Shown piece after piece: positions 1 to 8,930 of a DNA stretch of 64,000 bases. A program made the position numbers and the translations under genes. The notes under the pieces were generated by a model. It saw only the letters and a program-made list of their open reading frames with translations. It did no database searches and had not been told where the DNA came from. How positions within the stretch are numbered: position 1 is the stretch's first letter; each line of letters starts with the position of its first letter. Source of the stretch: Methylocystis sp. (GTDB lineage Bacteria; Pseudomonadota; Alphaproteobacteria; Rhizobiales; Beijerinckiaceae); assembly GCA_002929055.1 (NCBI GenBank), contig PERY01000009.1, positions 35,696 through 99,695 on the forward strand. The letters are read 5' to 3'.

Positions 1-89
1 TTGGTGGCGACCATTTTCTCGAGATCGGCGTTGGTGAGCACGCGCTCAGGCGCGTAGGAACCGGTTCCGAGAACGATCGAATTCGGCAA
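1..89 (-). CDS. fabH: 3-oxoacyl-ACP synthase III, N-terminal fragment (cut by window edge)
   Basis: Only the first 29 codons lie in the window. Read on the minus strand they give LPNSIVLGTGSYAPERVLTN followed by ADLEKMVAT, the characteristic N-terminus of KASIII (FabH), which condenses acetyl-CoA with malonyl-ACP to start fatty acid synthesis. The frame is closed by a TAA at 141-143, and no ATG or GTG lies between that stop and the conserved region, so TTG at 89-87 is the only plausible start; a purine-rich GAGAGA lies just upstream. The active-site Cys/His/Asn residues are outside the window. The family call rests on the N-terminal motif alone. Confidence 0.72.
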   Translation of the reverse strand, partial: MPNSIVLGTGSYAPERVLTNADLEKMVAT

Positions 90-444
90 GGCGAGGGTCT
101 CTCTGAAACGGCCGGCGACGGCTTGGGGGAAAGCTTGGCGTTAACCCGCCACGGCGCTCCGAGGCGCGCGGCGGGCTGCGGCGCGGCTATTCATAGTGTC
201 GCAGCCGGGAAGCGCAAACAGTTTTTGGGGAAGTCCATAAGCGATTGAATTACATGCCGCTATTCGTGTTGCTGCGCCCGCGCCGGCGATCGGCGCCCGC
301 ATTTTGAGCGGTCGAATCCACCCTCTCGAAACTTTTTTTTAACAGGCCGGGAAATATTAACGGGGAACCGAGGCGGCGACCTCCGTCTCTGACCGCCGAA
401 ACAATTTCCGTCCCCGTCGCACGCCATATTGGAGTTTGCGTCCC

Positions 445-510
445 GTGATTCACGCCCTCGTTTTCGCCCTCGTCGCTCTCTACGCCCTCGTCGGCGCGAT
501 GACGGCCTGA
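445..510 (+). CDS. possible 21-residue single-span membrane peptide
   Basis: This small reading frame lies in the 476-base gap between fabH and rimO. It starts GTG at 445, with GGAG at 431-434 (10 bases upstream), and ends TGA at 508-510. The peptide is nearly all Ala/Leu/Val/Phe after a short MIH start ([20 protein letters not shown]) and would form one transmembrane helix. Nothing else supports expression: there is no clear promoter and no comparative evidence. GC-rich DNA readily yields Ala/Val/Leu runs by chance, so this is a candidate only. The rest of the gap (90-444, 511-565) shows no gene, RNA or convincing terminator. Confidence 0.22.
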   Translation: MIHALVFALVALYALVGAMTA

Positions 511-565
511 GGCCGCACGCCTCACTCCGATTGCCTTCCGCCACGCGCCGTGGCAATCCGGCGCC

Positions 566-1915
566 ATGCAGGACGATCCCAATCCGCGCGCCAGCGCCCC
601 GCGCATTTCCTTCGTTTCGCTCGGATGCCCCAAGGCGCTCGTCGACAGCGAGCGCATCGTCACAAGGCTGCGCGCCGAGGGTTATGAGCTGGCGAAGCGC
701 CATGAGGGGGCGGATGTCGTCGTCGTCAACACCTGCGGCTTCCTCGACAGCGCCAAGGCGGAGTCGCTGGAGGCCATCGGCGCAGCTCTGGCCGAAAACG
801 GCAAGGTGATCGTCACCGGCTGCATGGGCGCCGAGCCGGAGCAGATCACCGACCGCTTCCCCGACGTGCTCGCCGTCACCGGCCCGCAGCAATATGAAAG
901 CGTCGTCGAGGCCGTGCATCGCGCCGCCGCGCCCGTGCATGATCCTTTCCTCGATCTCGTGCCCGAGCAGGGCGTGAAGCTCACGCCGCGCCACTACGCC
1001 TATCTGAAAATCTCGGAGGGCTGCGACAACACTTGCTCCTTCTGCATCATTCCGCATCTGCGCGGCCCGCTCGTCTCGCGCCCCGCCGCCGATGTGTTGC
1101 GGGAAGCCGAAAAGCTCGTGCGCGCGGGCGTGAAGGAATTGCTCGTCATCTCTCAGGACACGAGCGCCTATGGCCGCGACATACGCTACGCGACGAGCAT
1201 GCTCGGCGATCGGGAAGTGCGCGCGCGCTTCCTCGATCTCGCGCGCGAGCTCGGCGATCTCGGCGCCTGGGTGCGGCTGCATTACGTCTACCCCTACCCG
1301 CATGTGGACGAGGTCATCTCGCTGATGGCGGAAGGCAAGGTGCTTCCCTATCTCGACATTCCCTTCCAGCACGCCGCGCCCAATGTGCTGAAGGCCATGA
1401 AGCGTCCGGCGAACGAAGAAAAGACGCTCGCGCGCATCAAGAGCTGGCGAGACGCCTGCCCCGATCTCACGCTGCGCTCGACCTTCATCGTCGGCTTCCC
1501 CGGCGAGACGGAAGAGGATTTCGAAACGCTGCTGCAATGGCTCGAGGAGGCCGAGATCGACCGCGCCGGCGCCTTCAAATACGAGCCTGTCGCCGGGGCG
1601 CCCGCAAATGATCTGGGCCGCGCGCTCGTGCCCGACGAGGTGAAGGAAAGCCGCTGGAAGCGCTTCATGGAGAAGCAGCAGCAGCTTTCCGCGCGCCTCA
1701 TGAAGCGCAAGCTCGGCAAGCGGCTGCAACTCATCGTGGACGAAGCGGGCGGCGGGCCGTCGGGCGGGATCGCGAGGGGCCGCACCAAGTCCGATGCGCC
1801 GGAGATCGACGGAACGGCCTTCATCCAGTCGCGCCGCCCGCTGCGCCCCGGCGACATCGTCACGATGAAGGTCGCGCGCGCCGACGCCTATGACGTTTAC
1901 GGCGAGGCGGTCTGA
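566..1915 (+). CDS. rimO: ribosomal protein S12 methylthiotransferase RimO
   Basis: Radical-SAM enzyme that adds a methylthio group to the conserved aspartate of ribosomal protein S12. The 449-residue product has the expected three parts. An N-terminal UPF0004 domain begins [12 protein letters not shown] and includes [10 protein letters not shown] and GCMGAE, whose three cysteines bind the second 4Fe-4S cluster. The radical-SAM core carries the CxxxCxxC cluster ([17 protein letters not shown]). A C-terminal TRAM domain ends the protein. The SLGCPK..D form and the NTCGF motif separate RimO from the tRNA enzyme MiaB. The length is normal for the family. The 3' end overlaps the convergent protease gene by 19 bases. 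Confidence 0.95.
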   Translation: MQDDPNPRASAPRISFVSLGCPKALVDSERIVTRLRAEGYELAKRHEGADVVVVNTCGFLDSAKAESLEAIGAALAENGKVIVTGCMGAEPEQITDRFPDVLAVTGPQQYESVVEAVHRAAAPVHDPFLDLVPEQGVKLTPRHYAYLKISEGCDNTCSFCIIPHLRGPLVSRPAADVLREAEKLVRAGVKELLVISQDTSAYGRDIRYATSMLGDREVRARFLDLARELGDLGAWVRLHYVYPYPHVDEVISLMAEGKVLPYLDIPFQHAAPNVLKAMKRPANEEKTLARIKSWRDACPDLTLRSTFIVGFPGETEEDFETLLQWLEEAEIDRAGAFKYEPVAGAPANDLGRALVPDEVKESRWKRFMEKQQQLSARLMKRKLGKRLQLIVDEAGGGPSGGIARGRTKSDAPEIDGTAFIQSRRPLRPGDIVTMKVARADAYDVYGEAV

Positions 1916-3033
1916 TCCGGCGGGAGCGCGCGTTCGACGACGACGCCGCCGCCCGCCGCCTTCATGCCGTTCTCGACGGCGGCGATGAAGGCGGGGGTGA
2001 GCGAGCGTGACGCGACGACATAGATTGCGAGCGTCGCGACCAGAACGGGGATGATCACGGCTCTCTCTCCCCCGCTCATTGGCGGCAGGGTTTCGTCGCG
2101 CTTCTGGCCGGCGAAGAAATTGGCGGCCCACACGACCGCAATGAAGACCGCAGCCGCGCCGAACTCGGCCGCTCCGCCTTGCCCCGCGAGCGCAAAGCCG
2201 AGGACGAGGAAGATCGCCGCAGCGTAGAGCGCGCGCCACAAAGGCTCTTTCGAGAGCGCCTCGACGACGCGTCCGCCGTCGAGCAATCCCAGCGGCGCAA
2301 GATAGAGGTTGATCGGGATCGCCATCGCCAGAAAGGCCACGGCCGCGAGGCCTGCCCATGTGCGCAGCGCCTCCCCGCTCGACGCAAAAAAGGCCGGGGC
2401 GGAGAGTTCAGCTCCCGTGTGCAGGAACGCCAACCCCGGCCCCGCAAAGGGCATGACGGCGAGGATGACCGCCCCGGAGAAAGCCGGCCCCATAAGCGCG
2501 ACGACAGCCTCTTCGAAGCGTGTCTCCGGCGGCCGCGCGCCGATCGCGGCTCCCCCGAAAAATGGCACCAGCATCAGCGTCGCCTGACGATGGCCGAACC
2601 AGCGCATGGCGACGACATGACCATATTCATGCGCCCAGAGGGCGACCTGCAGAAAGAGCGCCACGAAGGCCGTCACTTCCCATAATTCGGGGGATGCGGC
2701 GCTCATCAGAAGCACCGCCACGGCAAAAGCCGCCGCCGCCAGCGCCAGTCTCGTGAACGGGCCGACGAGTTGTGTTGCGGAAGCGCCGCCGCCCTCGCAA
2801 GAGGCGCGCAATTGCTCCGGAGCGACCTGACCCGCGCGCGCTTGCAGAAAAAATCCGGCGAGCCCTTCGATTTCGGGAGCCGCGGCGACGCTCAGGCGCT
2901 CGCGGAAGACGCGCCGCCCCAACGGAACCCTGAACATGACCCACCAGGCCGCCAATCCAATCATCGCCCAGCCGAGGGCGCCGGCGACGCCATCGAGGAA
3001 GGTGAGGACAAGGATGAGTTTCTCCAGCGCCAT
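1897..3033 (-). CDS. M50 (site-2-type) membrane metallopeptidase
   Basis: Polytopic membrane protease of the S2P/SpoIVFB type, which cuts substrates inside the membrane. The zinc-binding HEYGH motif lies in a hydrophobic segment, and the third ligand motif appears as [11 protein letters not shown] in a later helix. Several further hydrophobic segments occur. The ATG at 3033 was chosen because upstream in-frame sequence is Arg/Ala-rich and atypical, while [10 protein letters not shown] leads directly into the first hydrophobic helix and has GGAAG upstream. No PDZ domain is evident. The last residues are encoded opposite the rimO 3' end. The substrate is unknown. Confidence 0.82.
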   Translation of the reverse strand: MALEKLILVLTFLDGVAGALGWAMIGLAAWWVMFRVPLGRRVFRERLSVAAAPEIEGLAGFFLQARAGQVAPEQLRASCEGGGASATQLVGPFTRLALAAAAFAVAVLLMSAASPELWEVTAFVALFLQVALWAHEYGHVVAMRWFGHRQATLMLVPFFGGAAIGARPPETRFEEAVVALMGPAFSGAVILAVMPFAGPGLAFLHTGAELSAPAFFASSGEALRTWAGLAAVAFLAMAIPINLYLAPLGLLDGGRVVEALSKEPLWRALYAAAIFLVLGFALAGQGGAAEFGAAAVFIAVVWAANFFAGQKRDETLPPMSGGERAVIIPVLVATLAIYVVASRSLTPAFIAAVENGMKAAGGGVVVERALPPDQTASP

Positions 3034-3283
3034 TGCAGCTTCCGCTTTCGAGGAAACCGACAGTTTGCTCGCCCAGAGCTTCACGAACTCTTGAAACGGA
3101 AGCGCAATTCTGGACTTTGGCGATCGGGCGCGTTTGTGCGATCTTTGGCGAAAACGCGCGCGCGCCGCCGCCGCTTTCGCGCTAAGCCTTGCGATCGGCG
3201 CGAGATTTGGTCTGGCGTCTATGGCGCAACAATGGACGGCGTCCCATATCAAGCGCCGAGTAAACGCTCAGGAGCCAGAGAAA

Positions 3284-3589
3284 ATGGTTGATGATCCCCA
3301 CGCCGACCGGCAGCAATCCGAACAGAATGAGAAACCTGTACAAAACCAGGCCCCTTTTGTGATGATTCCCAAAAGCGTCTTCTACATCGTCGGAGCCATC
3401 TTCATCGGCTCTTTCCTGCTGACGCTTTTCGTGCGCAACCCCTACACCCAGTCGGCTCATGAAGGCGGCACCTTCTATGAGAACGGGACCGACAATTCCA
3501 TGATGCTGTGGGTCGCGATCTTCATCGGCATCCCCGCGAGCTTCTGGGCCTACAAGCGCTGGATCATGCCGCTTTTCGACAGGAAGTGA
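3284..3589 (+). CDS. small two-helix inner-membrane protein, unknown function
   Basis: A 101-residue protein with a hydrophilic Asp/Gln/Asn-rich N-terminus (about residues 1-25), then two hydrophobic helices (around FYIVGAIFIGSFLLTLF and MMLWVAIFIGIPASFWA) separated by a short loop, and a basic C-terminal end (YKRWIMPLFDRK). Start ATG at 3284 is preceded by GGAG at 3271; longer in-frame extensions upstream read as non-coding Arg/Ala sequence overlapping the divergent protease promoter. Its stop is directly adjacent to the stop of convergent nadD. I do not recognise the family. Confidence 0.65.
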   Translation: MVDDPHADRQQSEQNEKPVQNQAPFVMIPKSVFYIVGAIFIGSFLLTLFVRNPYTQSAHEGGTFYENGTDNSMMLWVAIFIGIPASFWAYKRWIMPLFDRK

Positions 3590-4201
3590 TCAGCGCCCGG
3601 ACCGGCGGCGCAGCTCTGTCGAGGAGAGCGCGCTGCGCGGCCCGTGCAGATAGACGAGCGCCGGCGGTTTGGCCTGCGCCAAAAGACAAGCGTCCTGCTC
3701 CGCGAGCCAGGCGCGGGGGAACCGCTGCGCGGCCTTCGCGCTCGACGCCTTGAGCGTCGCGCCCGGCCTGTCGATGACGGCGACGGGCGTGGTGCGCATG
3801 ATCTCCTCCCAGTCCCGCCAGCGATCGAACTGCAGGAGATTATCCGCCCCCATGATCCACACGAGCTTTGCGCCGGGACAGCGCCTGTGCAGGAAGCGCA
3901 GCGTCTGCGCCGTGTAGCGCGAGCCGATCTGCGCCTCGATATCCGTGACGACGATGCGCGGATCGTCCGCCAGCCGCCGCGCCGCCGCCATGCGCGCGTC
4001 TAGAGAGGCGAGCCCGCTCGTGTCCTTCAAGGGATTGCCGGGCGTCACGAGCCACCAGATCCGATCCAGCCTCAGCCGCGTCAGCGCGAGACGCGAGGCG
4101 AGCGCATGGCCTCGATGCGGCGGATCAAAGGAGCCGCCGAATATGCCGATGCGCAAGCCGGGCGCGTGAGGCGGGAGGCGGAGGGGGGCCGAGGTCATCA
4201 C
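3590..4201 (-). CDS. nadD: nicotinate-nucleotide adenylyltransferase
   Basis: Transfers AMP from ATP to nicotinate mononucleotide, giving deamido-NAD in NAD biosynthesis. The nucleotidyltransferase signature GGSFDPPHRGH is at residues 22-32 and the C-terminal ATP-binding motif SSTELRRR lies near the end. The central segment contains LVWIMGADNLLQFDRW, typical of NadD. The product is 203 residues, a normal length. In many Rhizobiales nadD follows proA; here a hydrolase and a Cys-rich protein lie between them, so the local order is rearranged. The start codon lies in a run of ATG/GTG options within a few bases. Confidence 0.94.
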   Translation of the reverse strand: MMTSAPLRLPPHAPGLRIGIFGGSFDPPHRGHALASRLALTRLRLDRIWWLVTPGNPLKDTSGLASLDARMAAARRLADDPRIVVTDIEAQIGSRYTAQTLRFLHRRCPGAKLVWIMGADNLLQFDRWRDWEEIMRTTPVAVIDRPGATLKASSAKAAQRFPRAWLAEQDACLLAQAKPPALVYLHGPRSALSSTELRRRSGR

Positions 4202-4380
4202 GCCGGTATGCGGCGGTGGGTAGGTGAGATCAAGAGCCCCGGCCGGACGGCTTTCGCAGCGATCCAGAATTCAGACGTCTCAATGTCTGCGAGCGATCAA
4301 GCCCCTGCTGGCGAGAAGCGTGACCTGATCGCTCCGGGCGAAGCCCCCGCATTTGGGATCGCTCAGAAAATGGCCTCGGC

Positions 4381-5430
4381 TCATTCCTTGGGCGCTAAGA
4401 ACTTGAACAATTCAGCCGCCTTGAATTTGCCGGTCTGGTCCCCGGCGACATCGGGGTTGCCGTCAAGTTGAAGTTTGCGAACGCCGGACCCTTCCTTGAA
4501 ATCGAGTTCGCCCAGCTTGGCCCAGATGACGCTCGGGCTGTTGGTGCTCTGATAGTAGTAGACCTTGTTCTTCTGGTCCGCCACCGTCAGCCACAGCGTG
4601 TCGGCGATGTTCGGTTGCCCCGGAACTTTGATTCCGATCGGCACGCTGACATTGCGCATGACGCTGAAGACCGTCGCCACCGCCTCGCGCGGATTTGCGG
4701 ATTGCTTGGCTTCGTTGATGTAGAAAGAGGCGCGCACGAAGCGATCAGAGGCGCGATTGGTCCCCGGCAGGAAGGTCGCGCCGCCGACCGTCTGCCAGTA
4801 TTTGTTCAGGCCCAGTTGCTGATCGAACGGCGGGGAGTTGGTCATCACCTGGTATTCTTTGCCGTGGTGGATCGTAAGCTTGCCGTCGAGGTACTCGAAG
4901 ATCGCCGAGTCGCCCGAGGCGTCGGAGATGGCGAAGTGCACGGTGCCGGGCTCGCCAGTGGGGGTTTCGATAGGGACGGTGCGGAAAGCTTCCTTACGCA
5001 GAGCCTCGACGGCCTCGACGGTGGTGGCGTAGGAGTCGAGCACATATTGCACCCAGCCCGAAACCGCGAGGGTGGGGCGCTTGTCGCCAGCGCTCGCGAC
5101 CGGATACTTGGTATCGGGGAGGTAAAGCACGTTGGCGACGAGGCCCTTCTCGTTCATGCCGTCGGCTGCCGCGCCCTCGTAGATCGTCGTCACAACGCTG
5201 CCATACCTGCTTTTCCAGGTGACAGGCCTCCTGGTGTTGCTGCTCCGGTCGAGCCCGCGCGGGTACAGCCAGAGATTGGTGTCCATATCCGAGACGAACC
5301 AGTCCATGGTTCGGCCGGTGACGACCTGCCCGTCCTTGCCGAAGTAGACGGCTCGGCTACAGGCTTCGGACACGGCAGGAGCCAGCAACGATGCGGAAAG
5401 TAGGGCTGCGAGGGCGATGCGGGTCATCAT
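4381..5430 (-). CDS. exported linear amide C-N hydrolase (choloylglycine hydrolase / penicillin V acylase family)
   Basis: N-terminal-nucleophile hydrolase of the Ntn family. A signal peptide (MMTRIALAALLSASLLAP) ends so that processing after A23 would expose Cys24 as the catalytic N-terminal nucleophile (EA|CSRAVYF). The conserved GRTMDW follows, with the Arg and Asp expected in the active site, and MNEKGLVANVLYL carries the family Asn region. Total length 349 matches the Gram-negative periplasmic branch. Substrates in this branch include penicillin V and acyl-homoserine lactones in some characterised members; which amide is cut here cannot be told from sequence. About 180 bases without a gene separate it from nadD. 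Confidence 0.85.
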   Translation of the reverse strand: MMTRIALAALLSASLLAPAVSEACSRAVYFGKDGQVVTGRTMDWFVSDMDTNLWLYPRGLDRSSNTRRPVTWKSRYGSVVTTIYEGAAADGMNEKGLVANVLYLPDTKYPVASAGDKRPTLAVSGWVQYVLDSYATTVEAVEALRKEAFRTVPIETPTGEPGTVHFAISDASGDSAIFEYLDGKLTIHHGKEYQVMTNSPPFDQQLGLNKYWQTVGGATFLPGTNRASDRFVRASFYINEAKQSANPREAVATVFSVMRNVSVPIGIKVPGQPNIADTLWLTVADQKNKVYYYQSTNSPSVIWAKLGELDFKEGSGVRKLQLDGNPDVAGDQTGKFKAAELFKFLAPKE

Positions 5431-5650
5431 GACGGGCTCCTTGTCGGCGATGAGAATGAGAATTCGCGGCGGTGGGCGTCGGGACTGTGACAGGTGAGCC
5501 TACTGAATAAATGGACCGAAGTCAGTCTCGCGGACCAACTTCTGGAAGCAGTCTCGACGGGCCAAGATGAGGCGGAGGCGGGGCGGCCCCGGGGCAGTAT
5601 CAATCTTTCGACTATCGGAATAACCTTCTCCGAGAGAGGGAGGGCAAGCG

Positions 5651-6142
5651 ATGGAAATCAGGAATGTTTTTGTGAGTTTGGCGGCGCTCGTGATTTCGGT
5701 TTTCTGGATGTCGGGCGCAGCGTTCGCTTTTTGTGGGCAGGTGCAGGCTTCCGCGACGGGCGGGACCAGGGACGAAGCGATTTCGATCGCCAACAACAAA
5801 GGACTCCGGGAAACACGCCGGCTCGACAGCAACTACGGCGGCAACGTGCATTACAACCCTGCGCGCGTGAACTGCCAGGAAAGCCATACGGAATATTACT
5901 GCAACATTTCCCAGAAATTCTGTGTCGACGGCGCACAAACGCAACCGGCCAGAGGCGAAGAGGGTAGCAGAGGCCAGCACGGCTGTCCGCGCGGAACACG
6001 GCCGGTTCCGGAAACGGACAATTGCATTCCAATTGCCGAGCACAATGAAAATAATCGCGGATGCAAGGGCTGGCGACGCGCGTGCGCCGATGGCGACCGC
6101 TATTCTTGCACGAAATACGAGACCACTTGTCAAAACGACTGA
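5651..6142 (+). CDS. secreted cysteine-rich protein, unknown
   Basis: 163 residues with a clear signal peptide ending near GAAFAFCGQ. The mature part contains ten cysteines, an even number consistent with five disulfides, spread through polar Asn/Gly/Arg-rich sequence (for example YYCNISQKFCVDG and GCKGWRRACADGDRYSC). The start at 5651 is well supported by GAGAGAGGGAGGG just upstream. No known fold is recognised. It has its own upstream spacer of about 200 bases and convergent proA downstream, so it is probably monocistronic. A periplasmic or extracellular location is inferred. Confidence 0.7.
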   Translation: MEIRNVFVSLAALVISVFWMSGAAFAFCGQVQASATGGTRDEAISIANNKGLRETRRLDSNYGGNVHYNPARVNCQESHTEYYCNISQKFCVDGAQTQPARGEEGSRGQHGCPRGTRPVPETDNCIPIAEHNENNRGCKGWRRACADGDRYSCTKYETTCQND

Positions 6143-6261
6143 ACGCGAGCGGGCGCGAACAGCAAATTAGAGCCGCCCCCTATCGGCATGACCTTTCGGG
6201 GGCGCTTTCCATCCGGCCGATCAGGCGGGACGCGCGTATGCGGCGTCCGGGGTTTCCCCCG

Positions 6262-7557
6262 TTACCCCCGCACCTGCCCCGCGCCATAAACCCGATATTT
6301 GAACGACGTCAGTTGCTCGACGCCCACCGGCCCGCGCGCATGCATGCGGCCCGTGGCGATGCCGATTTCCGCGCCAAAGCCGAATTCGCCGCCGTCGGCG
6401 AATTGCGTCGAGGCGTTGTGCAGCACGATCGCGGAGTCCACGTCGCTCATGAATTGGCGGGCGACAGCCTCGTCGCGCGTGATGATGCAATCCGTGTGAT
6501 GCGAGCCAAAGGTCTCGATGTGCTCGATGGCCGCCTCCACGCCGTCGACCACCCGCGCCGCGATGATGGCGTCGAGATATTCGGCGCGCCAATCCTCATC
6601 AGTTGCGGGCGTCACCCTTGCGTCGGCTTCCTGCGCCGCGTCGTCGCCGCGCACTTCGCAGCCTGCATCAATGAGCATGGAGACAAGCGGCGCAAGATGC
6701 GTCGGCGCGCAGGCGCGGTCCACGAGGAGCGTCTCCGCCGCGCCGCAGATGCCGGTGCGGCGCATCTTGGCGTCGAGCAGCACGCGCCTCGCCATATCGA
6801 GATCGGCGTCCTTGTGCACATAGACATGCACGATCCCTTCGAGATGCGCGAAGACCGGCACGCGCGCCTCGTGCTGCACGCGCGCGACGAGGCTCTTGCC
6901 GCCGCGCGGCACGATGACGTCGATATTGCCGTCCAACCCCGCGAGCATGGCGCCGACGGCGGCGCGGTCGGCCGTGTCGATGAGCGAGATCGCCGCCTGC
7001 GGCAGGCCGGCGGCGGCGAGCCCCGCGACGAGGCAGGCATGGATGGCGCGGGACGAACGCAGGCTCTCCGAGCCGCCGCGCAGGATGCAGGCGTTGCCCG
7101 CCTTCAGGCACAGCGCGCCGGCGTCGGCGGTGACGTTCGGACGGCTTTCGTAGATCACGCCAATGACGCCGAGCGGCGTCGACACGCGCTCGATCACGAG
7201 GCCGTTGGGCCGCTCGAACCGCGCCAGCAGCCGGCCGACCGGGTCCGGCAGGTCGGCGATCTCCTCGACGCCCCGGGCGATGGCCTCCACGCGGCCCGGG
7301 TCCAGGGTGAGGCGGTCGATGAAGGAGCCCGCCGTGCCCCGCGCCTTCGCATCGGCGACGTCGAGCGCGTTGGCCGCGAGAATGGCCCCGTTGCTGCGGC
7401 GGATTTCAGCAGCGGCGAAGCGCAGCGCCGCATCCTTCGTCGCGGCCGGCGCAAGGGCGACGGCGCGCGCGCCCTTGCGAGCCGCGCGGCCCAGCAGGGA
7501 CAGCGCCGCCTCGAGGTCGGCGGTTGCGGGCGTTTCCTTGGTCAGGGGCTGCGTCAT
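6262..7557 (-). CDS. proA: glutamate-5-semialdehyde dehydrogenase (gamma-glutamyl phosphate reductase)
   Basis: NADPH-dependent reduction of gamma-glutamyl phosphate to glutamate semialdehyde, the second step of proline synthesis. The 431-residue protein has the family motifs: [19 protein letters not shown] in the nucleotide-binding half, LRGGSES, and the catalytic cysteine at residue 271 in [13 protein letters not shown]. The C-terminal [17 protein letters not shown] is diagnostic. proB is not adjacent in this window. The gene is convergent with the Cys-rich protein gene and is followed after its start by tRNA-Glu on the other strand. Confidence 0.96.
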   Translation of the reverse strand: MTQPLTKETPATADLEAALSLLGRAARKGARAVALAPAATKDAALRFAAAEIRRSNGAILAANALDVADAKARGTAGSFIDRLTLDPGRVEAIARGVEEIADLPDPVGRLLARFERPNGLVIERVSTPLGVIGVIYESRPNVTADAGALCLKAGNACILRGGSESLRSSRAIHACLVAGLAAAGLPQAAISLIDTADRAAVGAMLAGLDGNIDVIVPRGGKSLVARVQHEARVPVFAHLEGIVHVYVHKDADLDMARRVLLDAKMRRTGICGAAETLLVDRACAPTHLAPLVSMLIDAGCEVRGDDAAQEADARVTPATDEDWRAEYLDAIIAARVVDGVEAAIEHIETFGSHHTDCIITRDEAVARQFMSDVDSAIVLHNASTQFADGGEFGFGAEIGIATGRMHARGPVGVEQLTSFKYRVYGAGQVRG

Positions 7558-7669
7558 GTTTCGGTTCCGGACGAATGAGGCCGATGGCTATCACGACGGC
7601 GAAAAGCGCGAAAGCCGCCGCGCCGAGCCCTTGCCGAGCCGCGCCGGTCAGTCTATAGAGCGCTTCCCC

Positions 7670-7745
7670 GCTCCCTTCGTCTAGCGGTCTAGGACGTCGC
7701 CCTCTCACGGCGAAAACAGGGGTTCGAGTCCCCTAGGGAGCGCCA
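7670..7745 (+). tRNA. tRNA-Glu (anticodon CTC)
   Basis: A complete cloverleaf can be drawn. The acceptor stem GCTCCCT (7670-7676) pairs with AGGGAGC (7735-7741). The anticodon stem TCGCC/GGCGA encloses loop CTCTCAC with anticodon CTC, which reads GAG. The T arm AGGGG-TTCGAGT-CCCCT is perfect. The CCA end is encoded at 7743-7745. Glu identity follows from the anticodon and the typical TCGTCTAG D-arm entry. Confidence 0.96.
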
Positions 7746-8076
7746 TTTCTGATATTTTAGCCGCTCGTCGAGCCGGCCATCCGCTTGCATGCGGAATGAT
7801 GCGCAAAAGGCGCTGCGCGCGCGGGCGTATGAACGCCAGAGACCGGATTGCGCCTCACCTGCCATGCCTTTGCCGCGATATTCGCCTATGAGACGCCAAA
7901 GCATCCGTCCGCGACCTCTCCGAAGGGCTATACAGGCCGGACGACCCCGACGCCAAGAAAAGCCGATGTTCACATTCCTGAAAGCAAGTGATGGCAATCT
8001 CGGCTCAGTATAGACTCTCGGCGGGTTCCGGAGATATTCTCTCGTAGCCCGACAGGACTTGGGAAACTCCAAAGAC
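7746..8076. other. intergenic, 331 bases, no gene seen
   Basis: No supported gene, integrase remnant or clear repeat lies between tRNA-Glu and the lipoprotein gene. Reading frames across it are short, Arg/Pro-rich and lack ribosome binding sites. Two overlapping minus-strand frames run into the tRNA or the next gene and are antisense artefacts. Confidence 0.5.
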
Positions 8077-8787
8077 ATGATCATGGACGGTGGGATTGCC
8101 GACGCCGGCGAAAGAAGCGAGGGGGCTCCGCTTGGGCTCCTGCCGTCGGGGCGTCTCAACCGCCGGTCGTTTCTGTCCGGCTCCGCCGCCGGTCTCGGCG
8201 CGCTGGGGCTCGCAGGATGCATGGCGACCGATCCCCGCCGCCTCGAGGCGATGAAGCTTTACGGGCCGGTTCCCAACGAGAAATTCTCGATCCCCGCGGC
8301 CGACATCAGCAGGATGGATCCGAAATATTTCCGTCAGATCGTGCCCTACGACAGCAAGGAAGCGCCCGGGACGATCATCATCGATCCGGCCAATCGCTAT
8401 CTTTACCGAGTCGAAGGCGACGGAAAGGCCACGCGTTACGGAGCCAATGTCAGCCGCCCTGGATTCCTTTGGAGCGGCGACGTTTATGTCGGGCGCAAGG
8501 CGGAATGGCCCGTCTGGACGCCGCCCAAAGAGATGATCGCGCGCCAGCCAGAGGCGCGCAAATACGCCGGCGGCATGCCGGGCGGGCTGGACAATCCGCT
8601 CGGCGCCCGCGTGCTCTATCTCTACAAGAACGGCGTCTACACGGTCTTCACGATCTACAGCACGAGCGACCCCGACACGATTGGAGACGGCATTACGAGC
8701 GGCTGCACCGGCCTCCTCACTCAGGACATGCTCGACCTCTATTCGCGAACGCCGGTCAACACGAAAGTGATCATGCTGCCGGCATAG
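8077..8787 (+). CDS. Tat/lipoprotein-signal L,D-transpeptidase-fold protein with altered active site
   Basis: 236 residues. The N-terminus carries a twin-arginine motif (NRRSFLSG, Arg29-Arg30) and a lipobox ending at Cys48 (LGLAGC), so it should be an exported lipoprotein. The rest follows the YkuD/ErfK L,D-transpeptidase layout: IIIDPANRYLYRVE at the domain start and NPLGARVLYLYKNG before the catalytic region. The usual HG is replaced by Tyr194-Ser (FTIYSTS), and the usual SxGC-x-R is SGCTGL, keeping the nucleophile Cys210 but losing the Arg. ATG 8077 was preferred to an upstream TTG at 8059. Catalysis is uncertain; it may be a binding protein or use altered chemistry. Confidence 0.8.
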   Translation: MIMDGGIADAGERSEGAPLGLLPSGRLNRRSFLSGSAAGLGALGLAGCMATDPRRLEAMKLYGPVPNEKFSIPAADISRMDPKYFRQIVPYDSKEAPGTIIIDPANRYLYRVEGDGKATRYGANVSRPGFLWSGDVYVGRKAEWPVWTPPKEMIARQPEARKYAGGMPGGLDNPLGARVLYLYKNGVYTVFTIYSTSDPDTIGDGITSGCTGLLTQDMLDLYSRTPVNTKVIMLPA

Positions 8788-8930
8788 CCGACGCCGAAAG
8801 GCGCTGTTCGGCGGCGGCGCCTTGGCCAAATGAGCGCCATTGACTTGCGCCCTTCATCTTGCACCCCTGCCTTCAAAACGACTCGGGCGACGTGAGACTG
8901 GCGCTTGCGTCGAACAGCAAGGCCTATCAG

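Noticed and set aside
260..2359. Long minus-strand reading frame across rimO and the protease gene
   Set aside because: Antisense to clear genes; Arg/Ala-rich with no family resemblance. Third-position GC bias opens such frames.
6174..6205. Possible terminator between the Cys-rich gene and proA
   Set aside because: Seven-bp stem CGCCCCC/GGGGGCG but a 17-base loop and only three T residues; too weak to call.
7670..7745. tRNA-Glu as an attachment site for an integrated element
   Set aside because: No integrase or second copy of the tRNA 3' end is visible nearby, and downstream genes have ordinary composition.
7689..8222. Minus-strand frame ending in the tRNA-Glu region
   Set aside because: Its C-terminus translates the antisense of the tRNA (GDSNPCFRRERATS), a common annotation artefact.
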